Shown: positions 35,854 through 46,460, counted from the stretch's first letter. The stretch: DNA of 64,000 nucleotides from Borrelia sp. P9F1 (GCF_030436115.1 NZ_CP129407.1:714502-778501); one strand, 5' to 3'. The notes: generated by a model from the sequence alone, not told the origin. Program-made: numbers and translations.

Positions 35854-37072
35854 TTTTCTTTACATACTTTACTAGGGTGTCTTTTTTATTTAATTTAGGA
35901 TTGTTTAGTACCTTTTTTAGTAGGTCGTTTAGGATTTGTCCGATTTTTTTATCTTCCGATATTTTAAGCCTTCTGATATCATAGCCATTTATTGCCAGTT
36001 CTTTAAGAGATAGAGGATTATTTATCAAGTTTTTGCTTTTCATCTTATTTAATATGAATTTGAGTTTATGATCTTTACCTTTAATAGCTTTGTATATATC
36101 AAATATTTCTTTGTAGCTTTCTTTGGTGGTCTTGCTTAACAGTGTTCTAACATCTGCTAGTGTTTTGATTTTGAGAGTGTGAAGTTCATTAAAACCGCAT
36201 TTATAGAATAGGATTAACTTTATATCCTTGTTTGAAAATTTAAGTAATCTTAAGGTTTCTCTTAAAGTGGAGGTGTCTTTTTTGATTGTAAGAACAACAA
36301 TTGCTTTCAGATAAAAATTTTTTTTGTCCAGAAGAGCAATTTTGTTTCTTACCTTTTTATTTATTTCTATGTTAAAGAAGTGATTAAAAAAATTTACTTT
36401 TTGCAGGTAGTTGATTCCCTTTATTGGATTTCTACCTTCTAAAAGTTTAATGAATTCGTTATTTATTCTTTCCTTTGATAAGGATAAAATATTTTCTTTT
36501 TGGTATTTCATAGATATTAATGTTTGTTTATCTATTGTAAAGTCAAGTGTAGATGCAAATCGGGATGCTCTTAATATCCTAAGAGCATCCTCTTTAAACC
36601 TTTTGTTTGAATTGCCTATACATTTGATTATTTTTTTGTTAAGATCTCCTATTCCATTATAATGATCTATTATCCTATGATTTAGTATGTTCATTACAAT
36701 TGAATTTATTGTAAAATCCCTTCTTTTTAGGTCTTCTTTTAGGGTTTTTGTGAATTCTATTTTTCTAGGGAATCTTTTATTTTCATATTCTTTGTCTATT
36801 CTATAAGTAGTAACTTCAAAAATTTTTTTATTAAAAATAATACTTACTGTTCCGTGCTTGATACCGGTTTGTATGTTATTTGGAAATAGTTTCATTATTT
36901 CTTCTGGAGTTGCATTAGTTGTAAAGTCAAAATCATAAGGTGTCCTTTTAAGAATTAAATCTCTTAAGGCACCTCCTACTAGGAAAAATTCATAGTTGTT
37001 GTTGTGAAAGATTTTCCCAATTCTTACTATGTCTTTGCTATTAGGGCCTAAATGCATACTGAAGTGTACCAT
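35825..37072 (-). CDS. pcnA: tRNA nucleotidyltransferase / poly(A) polymerase family (probable CCA-adding enzyme)
   Basis: 415 residues. Class II nucleotidyltransferase: nucleotide-binding [11 protein letters not shown] (about 33-43), catalytic DFDFTT (about 48-53) and the conserved RRDFTINSI (about 113-121). A helical body and a lysine-rich C-terminus follow. It is usually annotated as poly(A) polymerase (papS, BB0706), but the three tRNA genes in this window lack an encoded CCA, so the cell needs a CCA-adding enzyme and this is the visible candidate. Start taken at 37072; an internal ATG six codons later (MHLGPNS) is possible, and neither has a strong ribosome-binding site. Convergent overlap with rnc. 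Confidence 0.9.
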   Translation of the reverse strand: MVHFSMHLGPNSKDIVRIGKIFHNNNYEFFLVGGALRDLILKRTPYDFDFTTNATPEEIMKLFPNNIQTGIKHGTVSIIFNKKIFEVTTYRIDKEYENKRFPRKIEFTKTLKEDLKRRDFTINSIVMNILNHRIIDHYNGIGDLNKKIIKCIGNSNKRFKEDALRILRASRFASTLDFTIDKQTLISMKYQKENILSLSKERINNEFIKLLEGRNPIKGINYLQKVNFFNHFFNIEINKKVRNKIALLDKKNFYLKAIVVLTIKKDTSTLRETLRLLKFSNKDIKLILFYKCGFNELHTLKIKTLADVRTLLSKTTKESYKEIFDIYKAIKGKDHKLKFILNKMKSKNLINNPLSLKELAINGYDIRRLKISEDKKIGQILNDLLKKVLNNPKLNKKDTLVKYVKKIKDQYYQHS

Positions 37073-37177
37073 TATTGAAATAATACTTTTCGAAAATCAG
37101 GCTATAATTCTAATTTATTCTGAAATTTATAAGAAGTATTTATTAGATTTTGATTTAATTTTTATACATGAGGTTTT

Positions 37178-38938
37178 ATGAGCAAGACTGAGACTAGTAT
37201 ACATGATTCTATTGAAAAGCTTTCAAAGGAAACAAAGACGAGATTGATAAAGGAGATTAAGAAAAATCTAAGCTTGAATTCTTCTGGGCTATCTGTGGAT
37301 GATTCTGATCGTTTGGATTCAGATTCTGTGTCGCAAATTGAAAATTTTCTATCGGATCATTTGGTGAAAGAGTCCATTTTAGTAAGGGTGTGGATATATA
37401 TTTTAAATTTTTTCCAACGGGATATTGCTAGGGGAGATATTTATAAAAATTATTTTCTGAAAAACTTAGAAAATAATCTTAATAAGAATTACGGAAAACC
37501 TGTAATAGATTTCAAAAAAGGAGTTTTGCATATAGGGTTTGTGGAGATGTTTTTTGAGTTCTATCGCTATTCTGTGAAGCTTAAAAAATTTTTTAAGATT
37601 TTAGATGATAAGAATATTGTTGAACAGGCAATGTTTGAAGTTATTAATAGTAAAATTCCTGATTTCAAGCATAAAATTGAAGACTTTTTAAGTGAAGAAG
37701 AATACGAGAGATATTTAAGGAAAGGTAAAAGCCTGAATGATTTAGAAGAGGATCTTAAGGCGAAAATTAGTGCCTATCTTAATTCAATTCCTTTGCAAAC
37801 TTACAAAACTGTAGAAGATATATTTGAGTTTTTCTATGTACTAAATAGTGTCGCTTTTTTCCCTTACAAGTCCTTCTTCTCTTTCTTTAGTATAGAATTT
37901 TTGGACGATGCAAGTCTAGATATTGCCAAGTTTGATGGTACAGATAGTGCCAATTTTGAGAGTGTTGATAAGTATTTTAATTGTTTTTTTGATCTTTTGC
38001 ATACGGTAAGATGTATTGAGATAAATGAGGAAATTTTGAATATTATTGTTAGGAATTATTTTTTAACAATAGGTTCTAATGAGACTGAAATTTTTAACGA
38101 GGAGAGTTTTTTGAAGTTTGACATAATATATAAAAATGTTTTAAATATTATGTCAAAAATTATTGGTTTGGTGAAGACATTGCCTTATTTGGAGATTTTT
38201 AGACTTTATTATAAGAATCCAGTTTTACAACCTAGGCGGCGTGGTATGCCTTTGGATTTGAGAGGTTTTTATGAAAATGTTTTGTTCTTAAGTGTTAGCG
38301 GACAGATTGTTAAAAATCGTGATACGGATTTAAAAATGCTTGCTAATAAAGACATTAAAAATTTAATTGAGAATTATAGTGTCATTACGGATTTAGATAG
38401 TATTATTTTCACAGGTCTTGAAATTGAGTATTCTAATCTTAAGAAACTTTACTTTCTTAACGAGTTTTTTAGGACTGTTTATGATGTAAGAATGATGGAA
38501 GTATTGAAGGCTGTGAATAATGTGGTGCTTGTAACTAATATTGAAATAAGAAATTCTTATGTTGCTCTCGAAAAAAGTGTTAATGCTTTAAGAAAGGAGG
38601 TTTATGATTTTTATTTCAAGATTAACGATAAAAATGAGGAATATGAAAGATGTATTCAGGAAAGTAATGATGATCCTTGTAGGGATAAGATTTTGGAATG
38701 GTGTTTGAATGAGAATTGTTTTATTGAAAAATTAGTGCTCAAATTTGCGGATTGTTTTGCTGATCTTAGGAGAAAATATTTTGTTCTCTTGGAGAATAAT
38801 AATGCTTTTATACAAAGTGCTTTAAATGTTTCCTATAAGTTGTCTATAGGAGATAATGAAAAAATAAGCCTATCTTGCGTTATCAGCAATGTGCTATCTC
38901 TCATAGATCAGACTCTTTTTATACTTAAGAATTTATAG
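37178..38938 (+). CDS. Unknown large cytoplasmic protein
   Basis: 586 residues. No signal peptide; one weakly hydrophobic stretch near residues 70-80 (VWIYILNFF). Highly charged and mostly helical, with many Asn/Lys/Asp/Phe, and a Cys-containing C-terminal part (CIQESNDDPCRDKILEWC, about 488-505). I do not recognise a domain. A -10-like TATAAT lies at 37103-37108, with the best -35 candidate too far away (22 bp). It is followed 6 nt later by a small membrane protein, so the two form an operon. Corresponds by position to BB0707. Confidence 0.8.
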   Translation: MSKTETSIHDSIEKLSKETKTRLIKEIKKNLSLNSSGLSVDDSDRLDSDSVSQIENFLSDHLVKESILVRVWIYILNFFQRDIARGDIYKNYFLKNLENNLNKNYGKPVIDFKKGVLHIGFVEMFFEFYRYSVKLKKFFKILDDKNIVEQAMFEVINSKIPDFKHKIEDFLSEEEYERYLRKGKSLNDLEEDLKAKISAYLNSIPLQTYKTVEDIFEFFYVLNSVAFFPYKSFFSFFSIEFLDDASLDIAKFDGTDSANFESVDKYFNCFFDLLHTVRCIEINEEILNIIVRNYFLTIGSNETEIFNEESFLKFDIIYKNVLNIMSKIIGLVKTLPYLEIFRLYYKNPVLQPRRRGMPLDLRGFYENVLFLSVSGQIVKNRDTDLKMLANKDIKNLIENYSVITDLDSIIFTGLEIEYSNLKKLYFLNEFFRTVYDVRMMEVLKAVNNVVLVTNIEIRNSYVALEKSVNALRKEVYDFYFKINDKNEEYERCIQESNDDPCRDKILEWCLNENCFIEKLVLKFADCFADLRRKYFVLLENNNAFIQSALNVSYKLSIGDNEKISLSCVISNVLSLIDQTLFILKNL

Positions 38939-38944
38939 GTTTTT

Positions 38945-39268
38945 ATGAAGGCTTTAAGGGTAAATAAATTTAGATTATTGTCGGTTTTTATTAAGGGGTT
39001 GGCGATAATATTGTTTCTCAATTCCTTGCTCAGTTTATTTATGTTCTTAGCAGGTGCTTATAATACTTTTATGTATGCTTTTCAGCAATTTTCTCTTGAT
39101 TTTGCGATTGTATTAAGCTCTGTTTCTTTTGGACTAGAGGCCACTAGGTTGTTATTTTTTTATTTACTTATGAAGAGAAGGATTAAGTATTACATAATTT
39201 TGGTTTCTAGTTTTCTAGTTTGTTTTATTGCTTTTTTCATAAAAGGTTTTCTTTCTGTTGGCCTGTAG
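38945..39268 (+). CDS. Small membrane protein, unknown
   Basis: 107 residues with three hydrophobic segments (about 12-33, 45-68, 81-104). No known family is recognised. It starts 6 nt after the 586-residue unknown gene and ends before the tRNA-Thr promoter. Basic N-terminus (MKALRVNKFR). By position, BB0708. Confidence 0.75.
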   Translation: MKALRVNKFRLLSVFIKGLAIILFLNSLLSLFMFLAGAYNTFMYAFQQFSLDFAIVLSSVSFGLEATRLLFFYLLMKRRIKYYIILVSSFLVCFIAFFIKGFLSVGL

Positions 39269-39292
39269 GTTATTGATTTTCAAAGCCTGCTA

Positions 39293-39320
39293 TTGACTAA
39301 TATCCTTTATTTATTATAGA
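39293..39320 (+). promoter_or_regulatory. Promoter of the tRNA-Thr/tRNA-Tyr pair
   Basis: TTGACT (39293-39298) and TATAGA (39315-39320) with 16-bp spacing; each is five of six to consensus. The start would be near 39327, about 11 bases before tRNA-Thr. Confidence 0.7.
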
Positions 39321-39337
39321 CTAGCGGTTAGTGTTGT

Positions 39338-39411
39338 GCCGACTTAGCTCAGCTGGCCAGAGCAGCGGTCTTGTAAACCGCAGGTCGTCGGTTCGAATCC
39401 GACAGTCGGCT
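39338..39411 (+). tRNA. tRNA-Thr (anticodon UGU)
   Basis: 74 nt. Acceptor GCCGACT pairs with AGTCGGC, anticodon stem GCGGT/ACCGC closes CTTGTAA (anticodon TGT), T arm GTCGG-TTCGAAT-CCGAC. No encoded CCA. It lies 3 nt before tRNA-Tyr, and both share one promoter. Confidence 0.96.
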
Positions 39412-39414
39412 TTT

Positions 39415-39496
39415 GGGGCGGTACCGAAGTGGTTAACCGGGGCAGACTGTAAATCTGTTGGCATTGCCTGCGTGGGTTCGAATCCCACCCTCCCCA
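39415..39496 (+). tRNA. tRNA-Tyr (anticodon GUA)
   Basis: 82 nt, with a long variable arm (class II) after the anticodon stem GCAGA/TCTGT and loop CTGTAAA (anticodon GTA). T arm GTGGG-TTCGAAT-CCCAC is perfect. The acceptor stem, GGGGCGG with CCTCCCC, contains one C-U mismatch at the fifth pair (39419 and 39491). No encoded CCA. Confidence 0.94.
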
Positions 39497-39650
39497 GTAG
39501 AGAGTCTTGTTGGTGGGGTTGTTGTTGCCATCTTTAGGGGTTTGGTGTTCGTTTTAACGGGGCTGGCTTGTGTTATTTCGGGGGTGTATTTTCGAGATTT
39601 TGGGTAGTGCTTGTGAGTGTTACTTTCTCTAGAGGAGATTCTGATTTCTT
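39497..39650. other. Gap between tRNA-Tyr and mltG
   Basis: 154 bp, G/T-rich. No clear terminator, promoter or coding frame is seen. AGAGGAG near 39631-39637 lies 13 bases before the mltG ATG, a long spacing. Confidence 0.4.
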
Positions 39651-40685
39651 ATGAAGATGAAGAAAATTTTTATTCCCTCTTTCGTTTTTGTCTCCGTACT
39701 CTTCTCCTTGCTGTTTTTTTTGTGTTTTTTAAATTCTTCTCCTTCTGAGTCTGAGTTGTTGTGTGAATTTGAAGTTCAGAAGGGGTGGTGGGTTAAGAAA
39801 ATAGCTAGAGAGCTTAAAAAGCAGGGTTTTATTAGATCTGAGAAACTTTTGATAGCTATTTCCTATATTTTTGGTAGTGATAAAAGTTTTAAGGAAGGCA
39901 AATATTTAATTGGCAGGAATTTTTCAACTTTTGATGTGTATAAAGAGCTTTTAAGGGGGAATCCTGCTCTTGACATTAGCATTACCATACCCGAAGGCTA
40001 TACAGCAAGAAGGATAGCCTTAAAACTTCGTAAATTTGGTATTATTTACGATGTTCGGAGTTTTATTGATTTGGTAAATAATGCTAAGTTTATTGGTGAT
40101 CTTGGACTTGATTATCATTCTCTTGAGGGGTTTTTGTTTCCAGATACCTATAAGTTCTATGCGGGTATGGACATGAAAGAAGTAATTCGAACATTTGTTG
40201 GTAATTTTTTTAGCAAGCTTGTTTCTATGGGGATAGATTATAAATCTTATTCTAGTGAAGATCTTTATAATAAGGTGATTGTTGCTTCTATTGTGGAGAG
40301 AGAATATAGGGTTAAAAGTGAAGCTGCAGTAATGGCATCTGTTTTCTATAACAGGATAAAGTCTAATATGGCCTTGCAATCTTGTGCTACGATAGAGTAC
40401 ATTGTTACTGAAGAGTTAAAGAAGCCACACCCCAGGAGGATTTATTTTTCAGATTTAGATATTAAGTCTCCTTATAACACTTATATCAATAAGGGTTATC
40501 CTCCAACTCCGATTTCTAATGCTGGTGCTGTGTCTTTGCGGGCGGCTTTTTTGCCGGATAGTACAAATTATTTATTTTTTGTTTTAAAAAATCCCAAGAC
40601 AGGAGCCCATAAATTTTCTTCAGATTATAGTGATCATCTTTTATCTGCAAATAGTTATATTTACAATTTTGTTACCAAGGATTGA
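39651..40685 (+). CDS. mltG: Endolytic murein transglycosylase MltG
   Basis: 344 residues. One N-terminal membrane anchor (about 5-26), then LysM-like and YceG domains. It cuts nascent glycan strands and sets their length. The catalytic glutamate is in VIVASIVEREYR (about 210-221). SPYNTYINKGYPPTPISNAG near 282-301 is the conserved YceG C-terminal signature. It overlaps dnaG only if dnaG used its upstream TTG. The -murein synthesis genes further right (mre/mrd/rodA) act on the same wall. Confidence 0.93.
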   Translation: MKMKKIFIPSFVFVSVLFSLLFFLCFLNSSPSESELLCEFEVQKGWWVKKIARELKKQGFIRSEKLLIAISYIFGSDKSFKEGKYLIGRNFSTFDVYKELLRGNPALDISITIPEGYTARRIALKLRKFGIIYDVRSFIDLVNNAKFIGDLGLDYHSLEGFLFPDTYKFYAGMDMKEVIRTFVGNFFSKLVSMGIDYKSYSSEDLYNKVIVASIVEREYRVKSEAAVMASVFYNRIKSNMALQSCATIEYIVTEELKKPHPRRIYFSDLDIKSPYNTYINKGYPPTPISNAGAVSLRAAFLPDSTNYLFFVLKNPKTGAHKFSSDYSDHLLSANSYIYNFVTKD

Positions 40686-40690
40686 GAAAC

Positions 40691-42463
40691 ATGGAGTATG
40701 CTAAAGTTATAGATTTGATTAGGAGCAGAGTAGATATTGTTGATTTTATAGGTGAGCGTGTTAGATTATTTAAATCAGGTTCATCTTACAAGGGACTTTG
40801 TCCCTTTCATGCCGAGAAGACAGCTTCTTTTTTTGTGAATCCTTCTCAAGGGTTTTTCTATTGTTTCGGGTGTAAAAAAGGTGGAGATGTTATAAAATTC
40901 TTGATGGATATTGAGAAATTTAGCTATGATAGCGCGGTTAAGTTTTTATGTAGTAGAATGGGTGTCTTGTATGAGGACGTTAAGAGACCTACTGAGTTTA
41001 GGGGCGGGGTTCAAAATAGAGAAATAGTTTCAAGAATATGCAGCTTGAATGCTAGATTGGTTAGGTTTTTTTTGTCTTCTTCTTGTAACAATAAAGAGGT
41101 TTTGGATTATGTTCTTAAGGAGAGAAATATATCAGAGGAAGTTGTTAGTGTATTCGGTGTTGGGTATTTGCGATGTGATGTGGAGGGGGGATTTAGTTTT
41201 TATAATTTTTTAGTTTCAAAAGGATATTCTGCTGAAACATTAAGCGAGAGTGGCCTCTTTTCAAGAAAGAGACAAAATTTTTCAATTTTATCTGGCAGGT
41301 TAATTTTCCCGATAAGAGATTTTAAAGGAAATGTAGTGGGATTTGGAGGCCGAAGTTTGGGTGTGGGAAATGGCCCCAAGTATATTAATTTGAGCGAGAC
41401 AGTTGCTTTTAAGAAGAGGGAGTTACTTTATGGATTTTATGAAGGTTTTTCTGTTATTAAGGAAAATAAGTCGGTGATACTAACAGAAGGGTATATGGAT
41501 GTTCTTGCTTTTTTTACAGCTGGCGTAAAGATTGCGGTGTCTACACTTGGTACGTCCTTTTCAAGGGAACACCTTGCTTTAATTAGAAGATATGCGGATA
41601 AAATAACAATATGTTTTGATGGTGATGATGCTGGTCTTCTAGCTACTTTTAAAGCGTATCAGATTTGTTTGCCCTTTAATATTGATGTAGATGTAATTAA
41701 GATGGAGTATGGATTTGACCCTGCAGATGTTTTAAAGAGTAGGGGGGCATCTTATCTTGGGGGTTTAGTTGGTAATGAGTGTGATGCGTTTGAATATCTT
41801 TTGGAAAGATATTCTGCTAAATATGACTTAAGTAAAACTTCGGGTTTAAATAATATGATTGGTATCTTTATTAAATTAATAAGCTTGTCGGGTACTAATG
41901 CACAAAGAGATATTCTTTTAGAAAAACTAGAAAGTAGGGTTGGCATTAGGTTGGAGACCTTAAGGCAGGATTACTATGATGTTAGGGAAAGAAATGCAAT
42001 TGAGAATTCTAAAAAGAGTTCATCTTCTTATCAAACAAATACATATGAGAGATATTTAGTAGTCGCCTTGTTGAAAGATTTTAGTTATTTTAATATAATA
42101 AGGCGCAATATTAGCGATAGTGACTTACATGACGTTGATGTAAGGAGGGTTTTTTTGTGCTTTGAAAACTTATTTGACAATAATGAGATTTTTTCATTGC
42201 TTAATTTAAAAGAGGTTTTAAGAGATAGATATGGTGTTAGTGAAGTTTTTTTTGAAGACATGTTGAGGATAGAATTTGAAGTAGATAATGAGATGGTTAT
42301 GCAGATTTTGTTTGCAATTAAGAAAAGGAAATTGGAAGATCGTGTTTTGGCTTTTAAGGAGATGACCGAGAATAGTTCTTTAGTGGGTGCTAGGACTCAA
42401 ATAAGGGAATTAATGTTTTTGAATGTGCAAAGAGAGAGTTTGAGGATATATTTAAATGGGTAG
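40691..42463 (+). CDS. dnaG: DNA primase
   Basis: 590 residues from ATG 40691; the in-frame TTG at 40682 would add three residues and overlaps the mltG stop. It makes RNA primers for replication. The CHC2 zinc finger is C37, H40, C58, C61 (CPFHAEK...CFGC). The Toprim core is [13 protein letters not shown] near 262 and CFDGDDAG near 312. The C-terminal helicase-binding region is divergent. dnaG-rpoD is the conserved macromolecular-synthesis order; rpsU is not present here. Its stop overlaps the rpoD start. Confidence 0.95.
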   Translation: MEYAKVIDLIRSRVDIVDFIGERVRLFKSGSSYKGLCPFHAEKTASFFVNPSQGFFYCFGCKKGGDVIKFLMDIEKFSYDSAVKFLCSRMGVLYEDVKRPTEFRGGVQNREIVSRICSLNARLVRFFLSSSCNNKEVLDYVLKERNISEEVVSVFGVGYLRCDVEGGFSFYNFLVSKGYSAETLSESGLFSRKRQNFSILSGRLIFPIRDFKGNVVGFGGRSLGVGNGPKYINLSETVAFKKRELLYGFYEGFSVIKENKSVILTEGYMDVLAFFTAGVKIAVSTLGTSFSREHLALIRRYADKITICFDGDDAGLLATFKAYQICLPFNIDVDVIKMEYGFDPADVLKSRGASYLGGLVGNECDAFEYLLERYSAKYDLSKTSGLNNMIGIFIKLISLSGTNAQRDILLEKLESRVGIRLETLRQDYYDVRERNAIENSKKSSSSYQTNTYERYLVVALLKDFSYFNIIRRNISDSDLHDVDVRRVFLCFENLFDNNEIFSLLNLKEVLRDRYGVSEVFFEDMLRIEFEVDNEMVMQILFAIKKRKLEDRVLAFKEMTENSSLVGARTQIRELMFLNVQRESLRIYLNG

Positions 42464-44342
42464 TATGGAAAGTAAAGAATTGCAGTATTTTAGGAAAAAG
42501 AATTCAAAAGCAATAAGGTCGATATTGGAATATTTAAGGGACAGGAAAGAGGTTACGTTTACGGATTTGTCTCCCCTGCTCTCAGGGGATATGTTGGATC
42601 CTGAGAACATTGAGTTTATTTATGGAATACTTGAAGATGAGGGAATAAGCTTGATTGATAAGAGAGCAGGGTCCGGAAATATTAGTGTTGATGGTTCCGA
42701 GTTGGAAGAAGTAAGTAAGATTGATAGTCAGTTTATGGGTTTAAGTGATGGTGACGATGAGATCGATGATAAGTTGGAAGAATTTGAGGATGATATCCTA
42801 GAAAGGGAAGATTTCTCAGGGTGTATTAAGAGCGGATTATTAAAAGATAATAATACTGAAGATCCGATAAGACTTTATTTGAAGGAAATAGGAAAGGAAT
42901 TCTTATTAACTGGAAATCAGGAGGTTGAGCTTGCAAAGCAAATGGACTCCGGAGAATCTATCATTGAAAACATTCTTAAGAATGAGGGGCTTGTCATAGA
43001 GAATTATTATAATTTGGTTAACGCTATTTATTCAAGAGGAGATAGGGAAGAATTTTTTAGAAGAGATAAGGAAAGAGAAAAGGATAGCAATGCGGACTAC
43101 TATAACAAAAAAAAAAGAATTACATCTTTTTATAAGGCCGCGTTAAAACCATTTCAGGAGCGTTTAGTAAGTTATATTGAAAATAAGCATAAGTTATATG
43201 GGCTTGGTGAGGATATTTTTGAGGAAAGTATTAGTAAGGAAAGGCTTGATATAAAGGAAATGCTTAAGTCTGTTCCTTTATGTCAGGAGGAGTTAAGAAT
43301 TTTTTCAGATGATTATATTGACTCTGCTAGTAAGATAAGGGATTTAAAGAGACAGCAGAAGTCCATATTGGATCGATTGAAGGTGGACAAGATTCGGAAT
43401 CTCAGGGATCTTGGCAGGGATTTGGCTATTCCTGAAAGGCGAGAGAGGATAGAAAAATTTTTAAATATACGAGAAGATCTTATTAAGGAGCAAATTACAG
43501 AAGCTCAACTTACACAAAAAGAGCTCGAAAGAATTGAGATGTATTATGAGTACCCAATAGATAGAATAATAAGGATGTCGGAAGAGATTATTAAGGGTAA
43601 ACAGATGATGCAACACGCAAAAGATCAGTTGATTAAGGCTAATTTGAGACTGGTTGTGAGTATTGCTAAGAAGTATGCTAATAGGGGACTCCATTTTTTT
43701 GATCTTGTGCAGGAGGGTAATATTGGTTTAATTAAAGCTGTTGAAAAATTTGAGTATAAGAGGGGATTTAAATTTTCTACTTATGCTACATGGTGGATTA
43801 GGCAAGCGATAACAAGGTCAATCTCGGATCAGGCTCGAACGATACGTGTCCCTGTGCATATGATTGAGCAAATAAATAGATTAAATAGAGAGACAAGATA
43901 TTTGGTGCAGGTTTTAGGTAAGGACCCAACCGATGAGGAGCTTGCAGTCAGACTCGGTTGGGAACTGAAAAAGGTTAAGACTGTTAAGAATGTTTCAAGG
44001 GAGCCTGTTTCACTTGAAACTCCGATTGGGGAAGAGGAAGATTCTGTTCTTAGTGACTTTATTGAGGATAAGGCAATAAAAAATCCGGCAAAGCATACTT
44101 CTTTTGTGGTTTTGCAGGATCAGATAAGATCGATTCTTGGCACTCTTCCAGAGCGAGAACAGGAAGTCGTTAAGATGAGATTTGGACTTGAAGATGGTTA
44201 TTCTTTAACTCTTGAAGAAGTTGGGCTTCATTTTAATGTTACAAGGGAAAGAATTAGGCAGATTGAATCTAAGGCTTTAAGGAGGCTTAAGAATCCTAAG
44301 AAGACTCAGAAGCTTAAAGATTATTTAGAAGATCTAAATTAA
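42456..44342 (+). CDS. rpoD: RNA polymerase primary sigma factor RpoD
   Basis: 628 residues. Region 1.1 (about 10-65) is followed by a linker, then 1.2 with [20 protein letters not shown] (about 137-156), a long non-conserved region, 2.1-2.4 with [19 protein letters not shown] and [16 protein letters not shown] (about 400-455), region 3, and region 4.2 [19 protein letters not shown] (about 585-603). Directs transcription from TTGACA/TATAAT promoters, matching those seen in this window. The ATG at 42456 overlaps the end of dnaG; an ATG three codons on (42465) is possible. Confidence 0.96.
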   Translation: MGSMESKELQYFRKKNSKAIRSILEYLRDRKEVTFTDLSPLLSGDMLDPENIEFIYGILEDEGISLIDKRAGSGNISVDGSELEEVSKIDSQFMGLSDGDDEIDDKLEEFEDDILEREDFSGCIKSGLLKDNNTEDPIRLYLKEIGKEFLLTGNQEVELAKQMDSGESIIENILKNEGLVIENYYNLVNAIYSRGDREEFFRRDKEREKDSNADYYNKKKRITSFYKAALKPFQERLVSYIENKHKLYGLGEDIFEESISKERLDIKEMLKSVPLCQEELRIFSDDYIDSASKIRDLKRQQKSILDRLKVDKIRNLRDLGRDLAIPERRERIEKFLNIREDLIKEQITEAQLTQKELERIEMYYEYPIDRIIRMSEEIIKGKQMMQHAKDQLIKANLRLVVSIAKKYANRGLHFFDLVQEGNIGLIKAVEKFEYKRGFKFSTYATWWIRQAITRSISDQARTIRVPVHMIEQINRLNRETRYLVQVLGKDPTDEELAVRLGWELKKVKTVKNVSREPVSLETPIGEEEDSVLSDFIEDKAIKNPAKHTSFVVLQDQIRSILGTLPEREQEVVKMRFGLEDGYSLTLEEVGLHFNVTRERIRQIESKALRRLKNPKKTQKLKDYLEDLN

Positions 44343-44357
44343 ATTAATGGGGGGGTT

Positions 44358-45116
44358 GTGGAAAGTAATATTGATATATTGAAAAACCTTGAAGGCATCT
44401 ATAAGGCTAGGTTTAAGCTTGAGGAGAGACAAAAAAGTATTCCTAAATATTTGCAAGTTAAGAAATCTCAAATTGATGAGCTCATTGAGGTGATTGATGA
44501 GTTACAGATTAAGTTTAAAGAGTGCCAAAAGGAGGATGCTTCTTTAAAGTTGGGCATTCAAGACATTAATGTGAGAAAAACTAAAGCAGAAAAAAAAATA
44601 GATAGTATTAAAACGCAAAGAGAATATGAGGCTCTTGAGAAAGAGTTACAGACTATTATCGATGATGAAGTAACTATTAGAAAAAAAATGACACATATTA
44701 CTGGTCTTAAGACAAGGGTGGATAGAGAAATAGCAGAAGTAAAGGGTAAGCTTGAACGAGAGCAGAGCATTTATGCTACTGAGAGTGCTGAGCTTGAGGA
44801 TGAGCTTTTAGGCATTAAACAAAAGCTTCTTGATATTACAGATGAGGAGGGGAAGTATGCTTTTCGGATGGATGAGGATTTTTTGTTTAAGTTTCAGAGG
44901 ATTATTAGGAATAAATCTAATGGAGTTGTTCCTTTGGTTGAAAATGTTTGTAAGGGGTGTAATATGATACTTCCTGTTGAGTTCGCAAATAAGGTAAGGC
45001 GCGAGCCAGATGATATTAAATTCTGTCCTTATTGCAGTAGAATACTTTATTATCAAGAAGAATTTGAGGTTGGTTTGGGTCTGATTTCTGGAAGTTTAGC
45101 AGATCTTATTGAATAG
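44358..45116 (+). CDS. Coiled-coil protein with C-terminal zinc ribbon
   Basis: 252 residues. Residues about 1-180 form a long antiparallel coiled coil rich in K, E, L and I. The C-terminus has a four-cysteine zinc ribbon, CKGCNMILP with FCPYCSRILY (about 197-230), the arrangement of the zf-RING_7 / DUF164 family. Related proteins in other bacteria are of unclear nucleic-acid-linked function. GTG start at 44358 after GGGGGG. It lies between rpoD and rnpB. By position, BB0713. Confidence 0.88.
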   Translation: MESNIDILKNLEGIYKARFKLEERQKSIPKYLQVKKSQIDELIEVIDELQIKFKECQKEDASLKLGIQDINVRKTKAEKKIDSIKTQREYEALEKELQTIIDDEVTIRKKMTHITGLKTRVDREIAEVKGKLEREQSIYATESAELEDELLGIKQKLLDITDEEGKYAFRMDEDFLFKFQRIIRNKSNGVVPLVENVCKGCNMILPVEFANKVRREPDDIKFCPYCSRILYYQEEFEVGLGLISGSLADLIE

Positions 45117-45121
45117 GAATA

Positions 45122-45467
45122 ATTAGGTTAATACCCAGTCATCGCTTAATTTACTTTGAAGTATTTTAGGAGGAAAGTCCGAGCTCCGATAAGGGCATAA
45201 TGCTAGGTAATACCTAGGGGTTTCAGACTTAAGAGAGTGTCACAGAAAGTTACCGCCTTAGGGTAAGGGTGAAAAGGTGAGGTAAGAGCTCACCGCTTAT
45301 TTAGTGATAAATAGGGGCAAGACAAACCTCATTAGGAGCAAAATCAAGTAAGCAAGTTTTCCTGGCTCTTGAGGACTTGCGGGTGGATTGCATGATTTTT
45401 CCAGTGATGGAAAGACAAGATAGATGATGACATAATACAGAACTCGGCTTATGGGTGTTGGCCTAAT
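45122..45467 (+). ncRNA. rnpB: RNase P RNA
   Basis: The catalytic RNA that trims tRNA 5' ends. The conserved core is clear: AGGAGGAAAGTCC (45168-45180), GGTAAGGGTGAAAAGGTGAGG with GGTAAGAGCTCACCG (P10-P11 region, 45262-45295), GGAGCAAAATCAAG near 45336, and the 3' ACAGAACTCGGCTTAT (45437-45452). The P1 helix pairs 45122-45136 with 45453-45467 over 15 bp including G-U pairs, which fixes both ends. Type A-like architecture. It is transcribed in the same direction as the flanking genes; a T6 run follows. Confidence 0.95.
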
Positions 45468-45472
45468 TTTTT
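45453..45472 (+). terminator. Probable rnpB terminator (P1 strand plus T6)
   Basis: The 3' strand of the RNase P P1 helix is followed at once by TTTTTT (45467-45472). Stable RNA ends and termination may coincide here. The next ribosome-binding site begins two bases later, so the TPR gene needs read-through or its own promoter. Confidence 0.5.
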
Positions 45473-45484
45473 ATGGAGGGTTTT

Positions 45485-46450
45485 ATGTGGATAAGGTACC
45501 TGAGGCATTCTTTTTACTTGCTTGTGGTTCTGGTGTTTTTTTTCTTTATTTTTCATATTCTGTCTTATTTTAAGGCGTTTTCCAGTTCTTATTTAAAAGC
45601 TGGGCCCACTGAAGTAAATTTGCTTGTTCTTTGGGAGAATAAAGAATATAAGGAAATAATAGACTATGCTGAGGATGGTCTTAGGGCAAACAAGTTTGAT
45701 TTTAATTTAAATTTACTCCTTGGGTTCTCGTATTTTTATTACTCCTTAATGCTGAACGACAGTTCTTTGAAAACCCATTTTTTGGATAATTCAATAGAAC
45801 GGCTGAGGTTTTTAATGTCAATCAATGACGATATTCCTATGAGTTCGCTTTATTATATTTTAGGTAAAGCTTATTCTCATAAGGGTGAGTATTACAGTGA
45901 ACTCTCTGTTAAGTATTTAAATAAAGCCTTGCATTTAAATACTTTTGACTTTATGAGCATAAAGGAAGATATTTTTGAATATTTGGGGTACTCCTATCAG
46001 CTTTTAAAAGACTATAGGTCCAGTTTAACTTTTTTCATGAAAGCTTATAATGAGAATAAGTCAGATCTTGTTCTTTGGAGTTTGGCATATATTAACTATA
46101 AAATAGGGGACATTGACAAGAGTGTTGAATATATAAATAAATTTATAGGAGAAGAAAATGAGTCATTTAGTGGCGAGAAAAGCGATGATAATTTAATGCA
46201 GAAGGTGTATTTACTGTATGGAGATATATATCTAGACCAAGGTGATTACGGAGGCGCTTTTGGTTGTTATGATAAAGTCTTGAAAATTAATAGTTTAAAT
46301 CCTAATGTTTATGTTAGAATAGGAGACATATATAGAAGGAGAGACAGAGATTACCCTAAAGCTCGAAAATATTGGAGAGAGGCATTGAGCATTAATCCTT
46401 ATTTAGAGGAAGCGAGGGAAAGGCTTAGAATTAGCTTAGAAGAATTTTAG
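45485..46450 (+). CDS. TPR-repeat protein with N-terminal membrane anchor
   Basis: 321 residues from ATG 45485, which has GGAGGG just upstream (45475-45480); an ATG at 45473 would add four residues but sits on the rnpB T-run. A membrane helix lies at about 9-27. Several TPR units follow (for instance [15 protein letters not shown] near 121, [25 protein letters not shown] near 243, [11 protein letters not shown] near 276). TPRs act as protein scaffolds. The place directly before mreB suggests a link to envelope growth. By position, BB0714. Confidence 0.88.
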   Translation: MWIRYLRHSFYLLVVLVFFFFIFHILSYFKAFSSSYLKAGPTEVNLLVLWENKEYKEIIDYAEDGLRANKFDFNLNLLLGFSYFYYSLMLNDSSLKTHFLDNSIERLRFLMSINDDIPMSSLYYILGKAYSHKGEYYSELSVKYLNKALHLNTFDFMSIKEDIFEYLGYSYQLLKDYRSSLTFFMKAYNENKSDLVLWSLAYINYKIGDIDKSVEYINKFIGEENESFSGEKSDDNLMQKVYLLYGDIYLDQGDYGGAFGCYDKVLKINSLNPNVYVRIGDIYRRRDRDYPKARKYWREALSINPYLEEARERLRISLEEF

Positions 46451-46460
46451 GGGGCTTTAT

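Noticed and set aside
39331-39537. 68-residue + strand frame starting MLCRLSSAGQ
   Set aside because: It runs straight through tRNA-Thr and tRNA-Tyr; the amino acids are read from tRNA sequence.
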